A stretch of 64,000 nucleotides of DNA from Synechococcus sp. 8F6 (lineage in GTDB: Bacteria; Cyanobacteriota; Cyanobacteriia; PCC-6307; Cyanobiaceae): positions 58,456-122,455 of the forward strand of contig NZ_NQKZ01000007.1 in assembly GCF_002252665.1 (NCBI RefSeq), in the 5' to 3' direction. A program made the translations under genes and the position numbers. This document shows, in pieces, positions 1 through 7,390 of this stretch (positions are counted from its first letter, which is position 1; every line of letters begins with the position of its first letter). Under the pieces are notes generated by a model. The model worked only from the letters and a program-made list of their open reading frames with translations, was not told the origin of the DNA and did no database searches.

Positions 1-63
1 GCGGGAGATGTTGGGCTCGAGCGCATCGAGGCCGTAGGGCAGCGCGGGCAGCGTATGGGCCAT
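1..63 (-). CDS. sodB: Superoxide dismutase (Fe/Mn family), N-terminal fragment
   Basis: Only the first 21 codons lie in the window; the gene runs off the left edge. The reading begins MAHTLPALPYGLDALEPNIS, the typical start of iron/manganese superoxide dismutases, which convert superoxide to hydrogen peroxide and oxygen in the cytoplasm. The ATG at 63 is the natural start. Metal ligands are outside the window, so Fe or Mn preference cannot be judged. The next gene on the same strand, an FKBP isomerase, ends about 100 bp upstream, so sodB may have its own promoter in 64-163. Confidence 0.85.
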   Translation of the reverse strand, partial: MAHTLPALPYGLDALEPNISR

Positions 64-163
64 GGATGGGAAACAAAGGAAGGTGGCAGGGTGGATTGGC
101 GCAGCACAGAATCAGCGCAACCCACCAACCAGAGTAGGCATCTTAACGATTGCGTTCTGCGGC

Positions 164-805
164 TCAGCCGCCGATGCGCAGCAGTTCGACCTCGAAGGTG
201 AGGGTGGCATTGGGGGGAATGACGCCGCCGGCGCCGCGCTCGCCGTAGGCCAGATCAGGGGGAATCACCAGCTTGCGCTTGCCGCCCACCTTCATGCCGG
301 CCACGCCCTCATCCCAGCCCTGAATCACCCGGCCACCGCCAAGGGGGAAGGAGAACGGCCCGCGGCCGTAGCTGCTGTCGAATTCGCTGCCGTTGGCCAA
401 GGTGCCGCGGTAGTTCACCACCACCGTTTCACCGGCCACGGCTTCGGCGCCATCGCCCACCACCAGATCGGTGATGCGCAGGCCGCTGGGGGTGGTGCGC
501 TCCTTGGGAGCGTTGAGCTCGCCCCCGAGGCCGCTGGCCTGGGCGATCTCAGCGCCGCTGGTCTGGTCGTTGTCGCTGGCCATCACAAACAGGGTGGGGT
601 TGGGGTCGTCGGGGTCCAGTTCGAAGCGGCTGGTCACGGCCGGCCTGGCCGGCGCGTTGGCTGGAGCTGGGCTGGACAGCACGGCCGCTTCGGCAGCGCC
701 ACCGGGGTTGGCGGCCTGCACGGTGGTGGGATTCACCAGTTGGCTCACCAGGGCCAGCAGCAGGCAGGCCACACACACGGCCGAGCTGATCAGGATGTCG
801 CGCAT
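164..805 (-). CDS. FKBP-type peptidyl-prolyl cis-trans isomerase, membrane anchored or exported
   Basis: The 213-residue protein starts with a short basic N-terminus and a hydrophobic segment (residues about 4-30), either a signal peptide or a membrane anchor. A low-complexity Ala/Pro linker follows, then an FKBP domain from about residue 105 to the end. Diagnostic FKBP motifs are visible: VVVNYRGTLANGSEFDSS, PFSFPLGGGRVIQGWDEGV, KLVIPPDLAYGERG and IPPNATLTFEVELL. The family isomerises Xaa-Pro bonds and assists folding, here probably in the periplasm or thylakoid lumen. It lies between sodB and a coiled-coil gene, all on the same strand. Confidence 0.93.
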   Translation of the reverse strand: MRDILISSAVCVACLLLALVSQLVNPTTVQAANPGGAAEAAVLSSPAPANAPARPAVTSRFELDPDDPNPTLFVMASDNDQTSGAEIAQASGLGGELNAPKERTTPSGLRITDLVVGDGAEAVAGETVVVNYRGTLANGSEFDSSYGRGPFSFPLGGGRVIQGWDEGVAGMKVGGKRKLVIPPDLAYGERGAGGVIPPNATLTFEVELLRIGG

Positions 806-873
806 GGGACCCCGCAGGTTGATCCGATTCTGCCGGGCAGTCGGCTGGCGTGCTCCCTTCAGTCGGGACTGTC

Positions 874-1230
874 TCAGTCGGGAATGTCCACTTCGGGGGG
901 GGCTTGGGCTGGTGGTTGCTGGCGCAGGCCCCGCTCCAGACGGTCAATCCGGCCGCGCAGTTCATCGAGCTCCCGCTGCCGGGCCAGGCCCAAATCCTGC
1001 AGCAGCTGGTCTTTGTTGCGCTCCAGCTGGCGCTCGGCCTGCTGCTCCAGTTCGGGCGTTTCGCCCCGTAGGGCCTTCAGCACGTCGTCCACCAGGGCTG
1101 GGGCCTGGCTGGGATCGAGCTTGCCGCTGCGCACCCAGGCCTGGGTGACCGTGCGCAGTCGCTCCGACACCAGTGAGGTGGTGCCGAGGCCACGCAGCAG
1201 CAGTTGTTGGAGCGGGTTGTTCGGATCCAT
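874..1230 (-). CDS. Conserved coiled-coil protein, phasin-like
   Basis: The 118-residue protein has no catalytic motif. Its N-terminal half is helical. Residues about 55-105 are a charged Glu/Gln/Arg-rich coiled coil (PELEQQAERQLERNKDQLLQ), followed by a Pro-rich tail ending EVDIPD. Short cyanobacterial proteins of this shape are often labelled phasin-like, but no granule-binding function can be shown here. It is transcribed away from lnt; the short gap between the ATG at 1230 and the lnt start must hold both promoters. I treat it as a hypothetical protein. Confidence 0.8.
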   Translation of the reverse strand: MDPNNPLQQLLLRGLGTTSLVSERLRTVTQAWVRSGKLDPSQAPALVDDVLKALRGETPELEQQAERQLERNKDQLLQDLGLARQRELDELRGRIDRLERGLRQQPPAQAPPEVDIPD

Positions 1231-1278
1231 GGCGGCAATCGTCCTTCTTCACCTTGGCGCTTCCTACGCTCACTGGCC

Positions 1279-2754
1279 ATGGGCAATGACCGGCTAGGGG
1301 GGTGGTGGCTGGCCGGGATGTCCGGGCTGCTGGCGGGGTTGGCGCTACCCCCCCTGGGGCTGCCGCCGCTGCTCTGGCTGGCCCTGGCGGGGCTGTGGGC
1401 CCTGCCGGGCTCGGCGATCGGGGCCCGGGGCGGGGCCCTGTGGGCAGGGGCGGCCGTGCTGGTGAGTCACCGCTGGTTGCTGGGGCTCCACCCCCTCGAC
1501 TGGATCGGCGTGCCGGGCCCCTTGAGCTTTCCCCTGGCCGTGCTGTTGCTGGCGATCTGCGCCCTGGCGGGGGCTGGCTTGGTGGCCCTCTGGGTGGCCC
1601 TGGCCCAGCGCTTCGACCCCCGCCGGTTGAGCACTGCCCTGCTGCTGAGCGCCGGTTGGGGGCTGGCGGAGGTGCTGCTGGCCAAGGGGCCGCTGTTTTG
1701 GCTGGGGTTGGGAGCGGCGGCGCTCCCCGGCGACCGACCCCTGGCAGGCCTGGCCGCCCTCGGCGGCAGCGGCCTGCTGGCCACCTTGCAGCTGCTGATC
1801 GGTTGGGGCCTGTGGCGCTGCGCGACGGTGCCCCAGCCCCGGGCCTGGATCGCTGCCACCGCTGCTGGCGTGCTTCTGAGCCATGGCCTCGGTGCAGCCG
1901 TGCTGGCGGCGCTGCCCCTAGGCCTGCCTGCGGGGCAGACCAGCTCCGGCGTGGAGCGGGTGCTGGTGCTGCAGCCGGCGATCCCCACGCGCCAGAAGTT
2001 TCAGTGGGCCCAGCAGCAGCGGTTGCAGCAGCGCTTAACGGCGGCGCTGGCGGAGGCGCAACAGCGCCGGGTGGATGCAGTGCTGCTGCCCGAGGGGGCC
2101 CTGGGGCTCGAGCCTGAGCTGGCGGCGCCGGTGCCGGTCGAACTGATCAGTGGTGGTTTCCGCTGGCAGGAGGTGGCCGGGGAGCCGCAGCAGCGCAGCG
2201 CCCTGCTGCGCATGGCTCCGGGGGAGCAGCAGGCCAGCAGTTGGCTCGACAAGCATCGGCTCGTGCCCTTGGGGGAATGGGTTCCCCTGGCGGGGCTGGG
2301 GCGATGGAGCGGTTTGTCGGCCGTGGGCGGCATCGAGCCGGGAGCGGCATCGCGGCTCCTGCCCCGGCCAGCGGGGGCCATTGCCGGGGCCATTTGCTAC
2401 GAGCTCTCCGATGGTGCCGCCCTGGCCACCGCCAGCCGCGCTGGGGCGGGCTGGTTGCTGGCCAGTGCCAACCTCGACCCCTATCCCGCGCTGTTGCAGC
2501 AACAGTTTCAGGCCCTGGCCCAGCTGCGGGCGATTGAGACGGGCCGCTGGCTGGTGAGTGCGGCCAACACTGGCCCGAGTTTGTTGGTGAATGCCCGCGG
2601 CCGGGTGGTGGCCTCCCTGCCAGCGGGTCGGCCAGCCACGGGCGTGTTTGCCGTGCCCCGCCTGCAGACCCTCACCCCCTACGACCGCTGGGGCGAGGCT
2701 CCCTTGCTGCTGCTCGCCGGAGCCGCGGCGTGGCAGCGGCGGCCGAGGGCGTGA
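1279..2754 (+). CDS. lnt: Apolipoprotein N-acyltransferase
   Basis: This 491-residue integral membrane enzyme N-acylates the N-terminal cysteine of diacylglyceryl lipoproteins, the last step of lipoprotein maturation. The N-terminal half carries about six to seven hydrophobic segments; the C-terminal half is a nitrilase domain. The catalytic Glu-Lys-Cys triad is visible as E272 (LLPEGAL), K325 (LDKHRLVPLGEW) and C373 (GAICYELSD). An in-frame ATG at 1204 would overlap the divergent gene, and its extra 25 residues do not look like a membrane N-terminus, so I chose the ATG at 1279. The 3' end overlaps the convergent crcB gene by 76 bp. Confidence 0.95.
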   Translation: MGNDRLGGWWLAGMSGLLAGLALPPLGLPPLLWLALAGLWALPGSAIGARGGALWAGAAVLVSHRWLLGLHPLDWIGVPGPLSFPLAVLLLAICALAGAGLVALWVALAQRFDPRRLSTALLLSAGWGLAEVLLAKGPLFWLGLGAAALPGDRPLAGLAALGGSGLLATLQLLIGWGLWRCATVPQPRAWIAATAAGVLLSHGLGAAVLAALPLGLPAGQTSSGVERVLVLQPAIPTRQKFQWAQQQRLQQRLTAALAEAQQRRVDAVLLPEGALGLEPELAAPVPVELISGGFRWQEVAGEPQQRSALLRMAPGEQQASSWLDKHRLVPLGEWVPLAGLGRWSGLSAVGGIEPGAASRLLPRPAGAIAGAICYELSDGAALATASRAGAGWLLASANLDPYPALLQQQFQALAQLRAIETGRWLVSAANTGPSLLVNARGRVVASLPAGRPATGVFAVPRLQTLTPYDRWGEAPLLLLAGAAAWQRRPRA

Positions 2755-3134
2755 CCCAGGGCCACCAGCACCAGGCCGCCCAGCAGGCTCGCCACCAGCA
2801 CCAACAGGCTGTCCCAGGCTTCGCCAGCCCGCAGGGCCCGGGCCAGTTGCAGCATCCAGGAGGAGAAGGTGGTGAGGGATCCGCAGAAGCCGATGCCGGC
2901 CCACAGCATCAGCCGCTTGCGCCGGACGGACTGGGCCAGCACCAGGCCCAGCAGCAGGCAGCCCAGCATGTTGGCGATGAAGTCGGCTCCCACCAAGCCG
3001 CGCAGGCCGCCGACTTCCGCCGTGCCGATGGCCTCATGGCGCCAGCGCAGCAGGGCCCCGGGGATCGCTCCGGCGGCCACCAGGGCTAGATCGCGCAGGT
3101 CGCCACGGAGGCTGCGGGCGGGGGTGGTGCTCAT
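2679..3134 (-). CDS. crcB: Fluoride exporter CrcB/Fluc, first of a tandem pair
   Basis: The 151-residue protein has four hydrophobic helices and the Fluc motifs GALLRW, GADFIANMLGCLLLG and GFCGSLTTFSSW. Fluc proteins are dual-topology dimeric channels that expel fluoride. The ATG at 3134 overlaps the stop of the upstream crcB gene as ATGA, which decides the start and implies coupled translation. Such paired genes usually form heterodimers with opposite topology. The C-terminal part (76 bp) lies antisense to the 3' end of lnt. No fluoride (crcB) riboswitch was recognised upstream of the pair. Confidence 0.92.
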   Translation of the reverse strand: MSTTPARSLRGDLRDLALVAAGAIPGALLRWRHEAIGTAEVGGLRGLVGADFIANMLGCLLLGLVLAQSVRRKRLMLWAGIGFCGSLTTFSSWMLQLARALRAGEAWDSLLVLVASLLGGLVLVALGHALGRRCHAAAPASSSKGASPQRS

Positions 3135-3520
3135 GTCTCGGCCCCCAGGGAGAGGCCCGTCAGCATCGCCAGCAGCCCGCCGGCCACCGAGCCCCCGGCC
3201 AGCACGGCCGCTTCGCGCCAATGCCTGGCCACCAGCTCCGCCCGCAATTCGGCCGAGAAGGTGGAAAAGGTGCTGAAGCTGCCCAGAAAGCCGGTGCCGA
3301 TCAACAGGAGCACCCGGCGGGATGCATCACCACAACTCTGCTCCAGGCCCACCATCAGGCCGAGGGCGAAACAGGCAATCAGGTTGACCCCGAAGGTGCC
3401 CCAGTGCCGCCTGGGCAGCACCGGTTCGAGGTGATCGACGACCCGGAAGCGCAGCCAGGCGCCCGGGACAGCGCCGATGGCCACCAGCAGGGCGTCAGCT
3501 CCTGGAGCTCCTGCGGCCAT
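3131..3520 (-). CDS. crcB: Fluoride exporter CrcB/Fluc, second of a tandem pair
   Basis: The 129-residue four-helix protein carries GAVPGAWLRFRVVD, FGVNLIACFALGLMVG and GFLGSFSTFSTFSAEL, all typical of the Fluc family. It is the promoter-proximal member of the tandem pair and overlaps the next crcB by 4 bp. Both paralogues keep the core Asn and the phenylalanine/serine/threonine track around the pore, so both look functional. The DUF2811 gene lies 55 bp upstream on the same strand. Confidence 0.93.
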   Translation of the reverse strand: MAAGAPGADALLVAIGAVPGAWLRFRVVDHLEPVLPRRHWGTFGVNLIACFALGLMVGLEQSCGDASRRVLLLIGTGFLGSFSTFSTFSAELRAELVARHWREAAVLAGGSVAGGLLAMLTGLSLGAET

Positions 3521-3575
3521 GGTTCAGCACTGGTGCCCCATCAGTCTGCAGTTCTGGGTGTTGGGGTCGCCTCGC

Positions 3576-3822
3576 TCAAGGCAGGGTTGGTAAGGGTGTC
3601 GGATCCTGGCGGCGAAACAGGCCATCGAGGTAGTGGCGGGCCACAACGCGGTCCTGGCAGCCGTGCTGGAACAGGAAGCCGGCCAGGGCGGCCTGCATCA
3701 GGCGGTACTGGTCCCACTGGGGATGCAGCCGGACAAACTCCCGCATCGCGTCGTAGAGGTCTTCCGGAAACTGGTTTTCGACCGAGACGGAGTTGGGGGG
3801 GGTGGTCCGGGATCTGGAGCAT
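3576..3822 (-). pseudogene. DUF2811 family protein, interrupted by a single-base frameshift in a G8/C8 run
   Basis: The DUF2811 core is intact in one frame: SVSVENQFPEDLYDAMREF, LHPQWDQYRLMQAALAGFLF and VVARHYLDGLFRRQ. In that frame there is no start close to the domain; the open frame runs on to 4019 through sequence that does not look coding. A well-placed ATG at 3822, preceded by an AGGG ribosome-binding site, reads MLQIPDHPP and then leaves the domain frame at a run of eight G (plus strand, 3795-3802). Removing one base joins the two halves into a normal protein of about 81 residues. This is either a sequencing error, a slippage site or a real mutation. The function of DUF2811 is unknown. 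Confidence 0.7.
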
Positions 3823-4009
3823 GGAGGCGTTGCCCTGAGCGAGCCCCCATCAGGCCACGCCACTGGCTCCGCCGTCAAAGGGCGTCCCAACAGGCGAGTC
3901 CGGCAAGACCCACCGACCCCAGGCCCGGGCCACAGGCACTTTCGGGCTTTTTTCCAGTTTGGCGCGCGCTCGGAAGTCGCCTGCGCAGAAGCGTCAAGGG
4001 GCCGGCCCG

Positions 4010-4119
4010 TTTTCCCCATCCCCGGACTCAGACGGGTGATGGACGGGGCCCTTCCGCCTCTCCATCCCTGTGGAAAAGGCCTCTAAAGATTGGGGAGAAG
4101 CGACCCGGCCTGGGGAAAA
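4010..4119. promoter_or_regulatory. Cluster of three DnaA-box-like 9-mers
   Basis: TTTTCCCCA lies at 4010-4018 on the plus strand, TTTTCCACA at 4069-4077 on the minus strand, and TTTTCCCCA at 4111-4119 on the minus strand. TTTTCCACA is the DnaA-box form reported for cyanobacteria; the other two differ by one base. There is no dnaN or dnaA nearby, so an origin is not indicated. DnaA titration, regulation or chance are all possible. Confidence 0.3.
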
Positions 4120-4222
4120 GATCACTGCTCAGCAGTGGTGATCAATCCCAGGCGGGTCAGCAGGAGCGCTCATCACCGGGGGCCGGGGCCAGATGCACCC
4201 ACCACCAGCTGCTTCAAGATCT

Positions 4223-4248
4223 GTTACGATTACGTCAAGTTTCGTAAC
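4223..4248. promoter_or_regulatory. Inverted repeat GTTACGA-N12-TCGTAAC upstream of hli
   Basis: A perfect 7-bp inverted repeat with a 12-bp spacer ends 12 bp before the hli ATG. It could be an operator or an RNA hairpin in the 5' untranslated region. The left arm is followed by a second TTACG at 6-bp spacing, but the spacing does not fit the HLR1 element bound by RpaB, so I do not name a regulator. Confidence 0.4.
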
Positions 4249-4260
4249 CAACGAACATCC

Positions 4261-4404
4261 ATGGCTGATTCCGCTTCCCGTTTCGGTTTTGTTGCCTTCG
4301 CTGAAACCTGGAATGGTCGCCTGGCCATGCTCGGTTTCGTGATCGGCCTCGGCACCGAGCTGCTCACCGGCCAGGGCATCCTGGGCCAGGTGGGTCTGGG
4401 CTGA
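4261..4404 (+). CDS. hli: High-light-inducible protein (HLIP/SCP)
   Basis: The 47-residue single-helix protein contains the chlorophyll-binding signature ETWNGRLAMLGFVIG, the ExxNxRxAMxG motif of the light-harvesting-like family. Hlips bind chlorophyll and carotenoid in the thylakoid and protect photosystem II assembly intermediates under excess light. The ATG at 4261 gives the normal length; the frame is open further upstream but that part is not Hlip-like. A strong terminator follows directly, so it is probably a monocistronic unit. Confidence 0.95.
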   Translation: MADSASRFGFVAFAETWNGRLAMLGFVIGLGTELLTGQGILGQVGLG

Positions 4405-4430
4405 GCCCCTCGGGCTTCGACCTAACGAAA

Positions 4431-4462
4431 AGCCCGGCCAGCTCTGCTGGTCGGGCTTTTTT
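4431..4462 (+). terminator. Rho-independent terminator of hli
   Basis: A 12-bp stem AGCCCGGCCAGC / GCTGGTCGGGCT (one G-U pair) with a 3-nt loop is followed by a run of six T. It starts 26 bp after the hli stop codon. The preceding AAAA also lets it act, more weakly, for the convergent methyltransferase gene. Confidence 0.9.
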
Positions 4463-4499
4463 GTGCTGATTCAGAGCCTGCCGGTCTGATCGGAGTCGC

Positions 4500-5174
4500 T
4501 CACTCCGCCTTGGCAGCGATCACGGCAAAGAAGGGATCGCCCTTGCCGCCGATCCAGCCGAGCACCCCTGGAGCCGGGGTCTCTTCTGCCAGCAGCTGGG
4601 GCTTCGACCAGCCCTGGGCCAGCAGCACCTTCGCCACGGTGGCCAGATGGTCGCGGTCGCCGCCCTCGGTCCAGATCTGGGGGGCTTTCTGGAAGAACAT
4701 CCGGTTGCTGAAGGCCACGATCACCTCGCCCCGGGGCCGCACCACCCGCAGCAGTTCGGCGGCCACCGCTTCCGGTTGCTGCAGGTACTGCCAGCCGGCC
4801 ACGATCAGCGCAACATCCACGCTGTTATCGGCCAGGGGAAGATCCTGTTCGGTGTTGAGGTTTTGCACCCAGTGGCGATCGAACCGGGGGTTGGCCGCCA
4901 ATTCTTCGGCGTTGAGGCCGTGGCCGATCACCTCCTGGTAGGAGAGCTCTTCGGGCAGATGGCTGACCCAGCTGCTCATCAGGTCCAGCACCACCGCGCA
5001 AGGCGGGATCCGCTCGCGATACAGGCTGGTCAGGCGTGCCCGGAAACTGGCATCAAGGTGATGCACGAACCGCGGATCGGCGTAGAAGAGGGCGTCGTCG
5101 GAGCGATCGAGCTTGTCGCGATCAGCGTCGCTCAGCACGGGAACAGGCACAGGCACGGGAGCGGATGGGGGCAC
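4500..5174 (-). CDS. Class I SAM-dependent methyltransferase-like protein
   Basis: The 224-residue protein has a Rossmann-type methyltransferase fold: CAVVLDLMSSWVSHLP as motif I, LPLADNSVDVALIVAGWQYL as the motif IV region and LLRVVRPRGEVIVAFSNRMF as motif V/VI. Motif I is atypical, with LMSSW in place of the usual G-x-G, so SAM binding is not assured. It belongs to a family found in cyanobacteria whose substrate is unknown to me. Translation probably begins at a GTG (5174). It converges on hli and is divergent from ocp. Confidence 0.8.
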   Translation of the reverse strand: MPPSAPVPVPVPVLSDADRDKLDRSDDALFYADPRFVHHLDASFRARLTSLYRERIPPCAVVLDLMSSWVSHLPEELSYQEVIGHGLNAEELAANPRFDRHWVQNLNTEQDLPLADNSVDVALIVAGWQYLQQPEAVAAELLRVVRPRGEVIVAFSNRMFFQKAPQIWTEGGDRDHLATVAKVLLAQGWSKPQLLAEETPAPGVLGWIGGKGDPFFAVIAAKAE

Positions 5175-5274
5175 GGTCTAGGTGGGCCGGGCCGCAAATC
5201 AGATGCGCCTTACCAGGCGGGACCCTGTGAGGCTAGAGTTTGCAAATCTCTTTAACAATTGGGAGCGACGGCGC

Positions 5275-6228
5275 ATGTTCACGCTTGAGAAAGCCACCCA
5301 GATCTTTCCCGACACTATGTCGGCCGACGTTGTGCCGGCCATCACGGCCCGTTTTCGGCTGCTGAGCGCCGAAGACCAGCTGGCGCTGATCTGGTACGCC
5401 TACCTCGAGATGGGCAACACCATCACCGTTGCTGCCCCTGGTGCTGCGCGCATGCAGTTTGCCGAGCCCGTGCTCAACCAGATCAAGGCGATGAATTTCG
5501 CCGAGCAGAGCGCGGTGATGTGCGAGCTCGCCAACCGCACCGACACCCAGATCGGCCGCACCTACTCCTGCTGGTCGGTCAATATCAAGCTGGGCTTCTG
5601 GTATCAGCTGGGTGATTGGATGGCCGCCGGCCTGGTGGCGCCGATCCCCGAGGGCTACCAGCTCTCGGCCAACGCCTCCGCCGTGCTGAGCTCGGTCAAG
5701 GGCGTGGATCAGGGTCAGCAGATCACCCTGCTGCGCAACTTCGTGGTGGACATGGGCTACGACCCCGCCAAGGGCGAAGGCCAGCGCGTGATGGAGCCGA
5801 TTGCCGCTCCCACGCCCGAGGAGCAGCGCAAGCGCGTGTTCATCGAGGGGGTGATCAACCCCACGGTGAACAGCTACATGGACCAGCTCAACGCCAACGA
5901 CTTCGACAACCTGATCGACCTGTTCCTGGCCGACGGCGCCCTGCAGCCCCCCTTCCAGAAGCCGATCGTCGGTCGCGACGCCATCCTGCGCTTCTTCCGC
6001 GAAGACTGCCAAAACCTAAAGCTCCTGCCTGAGCGCGGTTTTGCTGAGCCCACCGAGGGAGACTTCACCCAGATCAAGGTCACGGGCAAGGTCCAGACCC
6101 CCTGGTTTGGCGCCGGCATCGGCATGAACGTGGCCTGGCGTTTCCTGCTCAATCCCGAGGGCAAGATCTACTTCGTGGCCATCGACCTGCTGGCCTCCCC
6201 GGCTGAGTTGTTGAAGCTGGGCCGTTGA
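5275..6228 (+). CDS. ocp: Orange carotenoid protein
   Basis: The 317-residue protein matches full-length OCP. The N-terminal all-helical carotenoid domain contains IWYAYLEMGNTITVAAPG, RTYSCWSVNIKLGFWYQLG and QQITLLRNFVVDMG. The linker is at about 160-180 and the C-terminal NTF2-like domain contains YMDQLNANDFDNLIDLF and MNVAWRFLLNPEGKIYFVAI. Residues equivalent to Synechocystis Tyr44, Trp110, Arg155, Tyr201, Glu244 and Trp288 are all present, so carotenoid binding and photoactivation look intact. On strong blue light OCP docks on phycobilisomes and dissipates energy as heat. A GGGAG ribosome-binding site precedes the ATG at 5275. It is the first gene of the ocp-crtW-frp operon. Confidence 0.97.
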   Translation: MFTLEKATQIFPDTMSADVVPAITARFRLLSAEDQLALIWYAYLEMGNTITVAAPGAARMQFAEPVLNQIKAMNFAEQSAVMCELANRTDTQIGRTYSCWSVNIKLGFWYQLGDWMAAGLVAPIPEGYQLSANASAVLSSVKGVDQGQQITLLRNFVVDMGYDPAKGEGQRVMEPIAAPTPEEQRKRVFIEGVINPTVNSYMDQLNANDFDNLIDLFLADGALQPPFQKPIVGRDAILRFFREDCQNLKLLPERGFAEPTEGDFTQIKVTGKVQTPWFGAGIGMNVAWRFLLNPEGKIYFVAIDLLASPAELLKLGR

Positions 6229-7022
6229 GCAGGGCTTTGTGCCCCAGCCAAAGCCGTCTGACCACCACCACCCATCGCGGTCTGCTGCTCGCCACAGTGA
6301 TCTTGCTCGCCTGGCTCGCTTCCCTGCTGGGGCTGCTCAGTCTTGATTTGAGTCGGCTGCACGGGGCGGCCCTGGTGGCTCTGGTGGTGGTGTCCACGCT
6401 GGGGAGAACCTGGCTGCAGACCGGCCTGTTCATCGTTGGTCACGACGCCATGCATGGCGTGCTGGTGTTGGAGCGGCGGGGCTGGAATGATCGCCTTGGT
6501 GTCGTTGCCCTGGCGCTCTATGCGGCTTTGCCCTATGTGGCTTGTCGCCGCAATCACCAGAGCCATCACCGGTTCACCGCCAGCGCGGATGATCCCGATT
6601 TCCATGGCGATCCCCGCGCCGGAACGCTGGGTTGGTACCGGCGCTTCATGGCTGGTTACCTTTCAGCGGGCCAGATGATGCGGCTGCTTGGCGGCTGGGG
6701 CTTGTTGGCGTTGATCGCCGGCCGGATCCACCCCGCGGCCTGGATCAACGTGCTGCTGTTCTGCACCCTGCCCCTGCTGCTCAGTTCGCTGCAGTTGTTT
6801 GTGTTCGGCACCTATCTGCCACACCGGCGCCAGCGGTTGCCGCACCAGCAATCCCAGCCCGACAGCCTCGATCTGCCCCCCTGGCTTTCGCTGCTGGCCT
6901 GTTTTCACTTCGGTTACCACCGCGAGCACCACGACAGCCCGCATCTCGCCTGGTTCGAGTTGCCAGCCCAACACCGCCGCGCCCGCCCGTCTCGGCGGGA
7001 CCCAGGGCTCGCGGCAGCCTGA
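6225..7022 (+). CDS. crtW: Beta-carotene ketolase, CrtW type
   Basis: This di-iron membrane oxygenase of the fatty-acid-desaturase superfamily (265 residues) has the three histidine clusters HDAMH, RRNHQSHHRF and HREHH plus several hydrophobic helices. CrtW adds a 4-keto group to beta-ionone rings, giving echinenone or canthaxanthin, the ketocarotenoids OCP needs. The first in-frame start is a TTG that overlaps the ocp stop as TTGA, so the two are likely translationally coupled. It sits between ocp and frp, as in other picocyanobacteria. The Arg-rich C-terminal tail after residue 245 is not conserved family sequence as far as I can tell. Confidence 0.93.
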   Translation: MSRALCPSQSRLTTTTHRGLLLATVILLAWLASLLGLLSLDLSRLHGAALVALVVVSTLGRTWLQTGLFIVGHDAMHGVLVLERRGWNDRLGVVALALYAALPYVACRRNHQSHHRFTASADDPDFHGDPRAGTLGWYRRFMAGYLSAGQMMRLLGGWGLLALIAGRIHPAAWINVLLFCTLPLLLSSLQLFVFGTYLPHRRQRLPHQQSQPDSLDLPPWLSLLACFHFGYHREHHDSPHLAWFELPAQHRRARPSRRDPGLAAA

Positions 7023-7060
7023 ACCCCCGACTAGCGTCCCTGCCAGGGCGCTTAAATCAA

Positions 7061-7390
7061 ATGATGGAGACCATGCTGGAGGGATGGACGGAATCGGAAC
7101 AGGCCGTCGCCCGCGAGGCCTTTGACCGCGCCTACGGCAGGGCTGTTGACCAATTGGTGGCGTCGGTGCAGGCCCAGGCCGTGGCGCTGGGCTCTGCCGA
7201 AACCGTGTGGGAGCTCCACGATTTTCTCAGCATCGAGCGGCACACGATTGAAGGGCGGTTTGATTTCCGCCTCGACGGCATTTTGTTTGTGTTTGCCAGT
7301 TTGGTGAAGGAAAGCTTGCTACAGATCGACGAACTGGCGGGTCTGGACGCTGAAAAACTGGCCAAGATCGAGGCCATGTCTCGCTTTTAG
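7061..7390 (+). CDS. frp: Fluorescence recovery protein
   Basis: The 109-residue all-helical protein contains VWELHDFLSIERHTIEGRFD and the C-terminal block LVKESLLQIDELAGLDAEKL characteristic of FRP. The residues equivalent to Synechocystis Trp50, His53, Asp54 and Arg60, used to bind OCP, are present. FRP accelerates relaxation of red OCP to the orange form and so ends quenching. Three candidate ATGs lie at 7061, 7064 and 7073; I give the first. It is the last gene of the operon, 38 bp after crtW. Confidence 0.95.
   Translation: MMETMLEGWTESEQAVAREAFDRAYGRAVDQLVASVQAQAVALGSAETVWELHDFLSIERHTIEGRFDFRLDGILFVFASLVKESLLQIDELAGLDAEKLAKIEAMSRF

Larger units (their letters stand above)
3823..4260. 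other. 438-bp intergenic region between DUF2811 and hli
   Basis: If the DUF2811 gene starts at 3822, this stretch has no convincing gene. Long open frames cross it but show no family features. It contains three DnaA-box-like 9-mers (4010-4119), a hairpin at 4123-4137 (CACTGC-TCA-GCAGTG) and an inverted repeat just upstream of hli (4223-4248). The hli promoter must lie here. Confidence 0.6.

Noticed and set aside
3131..3575. Fluoride riboswitch upstream of the crcB pair
   Set aside because: The gap upstream of the first crcB is only 55 bp and shows no recognisable fluoride riboswitch sequence.
4010..4119. Chromosomal replication origin
   Set aside because: Only three DnaA-box-like sites, no AT-rich unwinding region and no dnaN/dnaA neighbour; kept only as a weak regulatory candidate.
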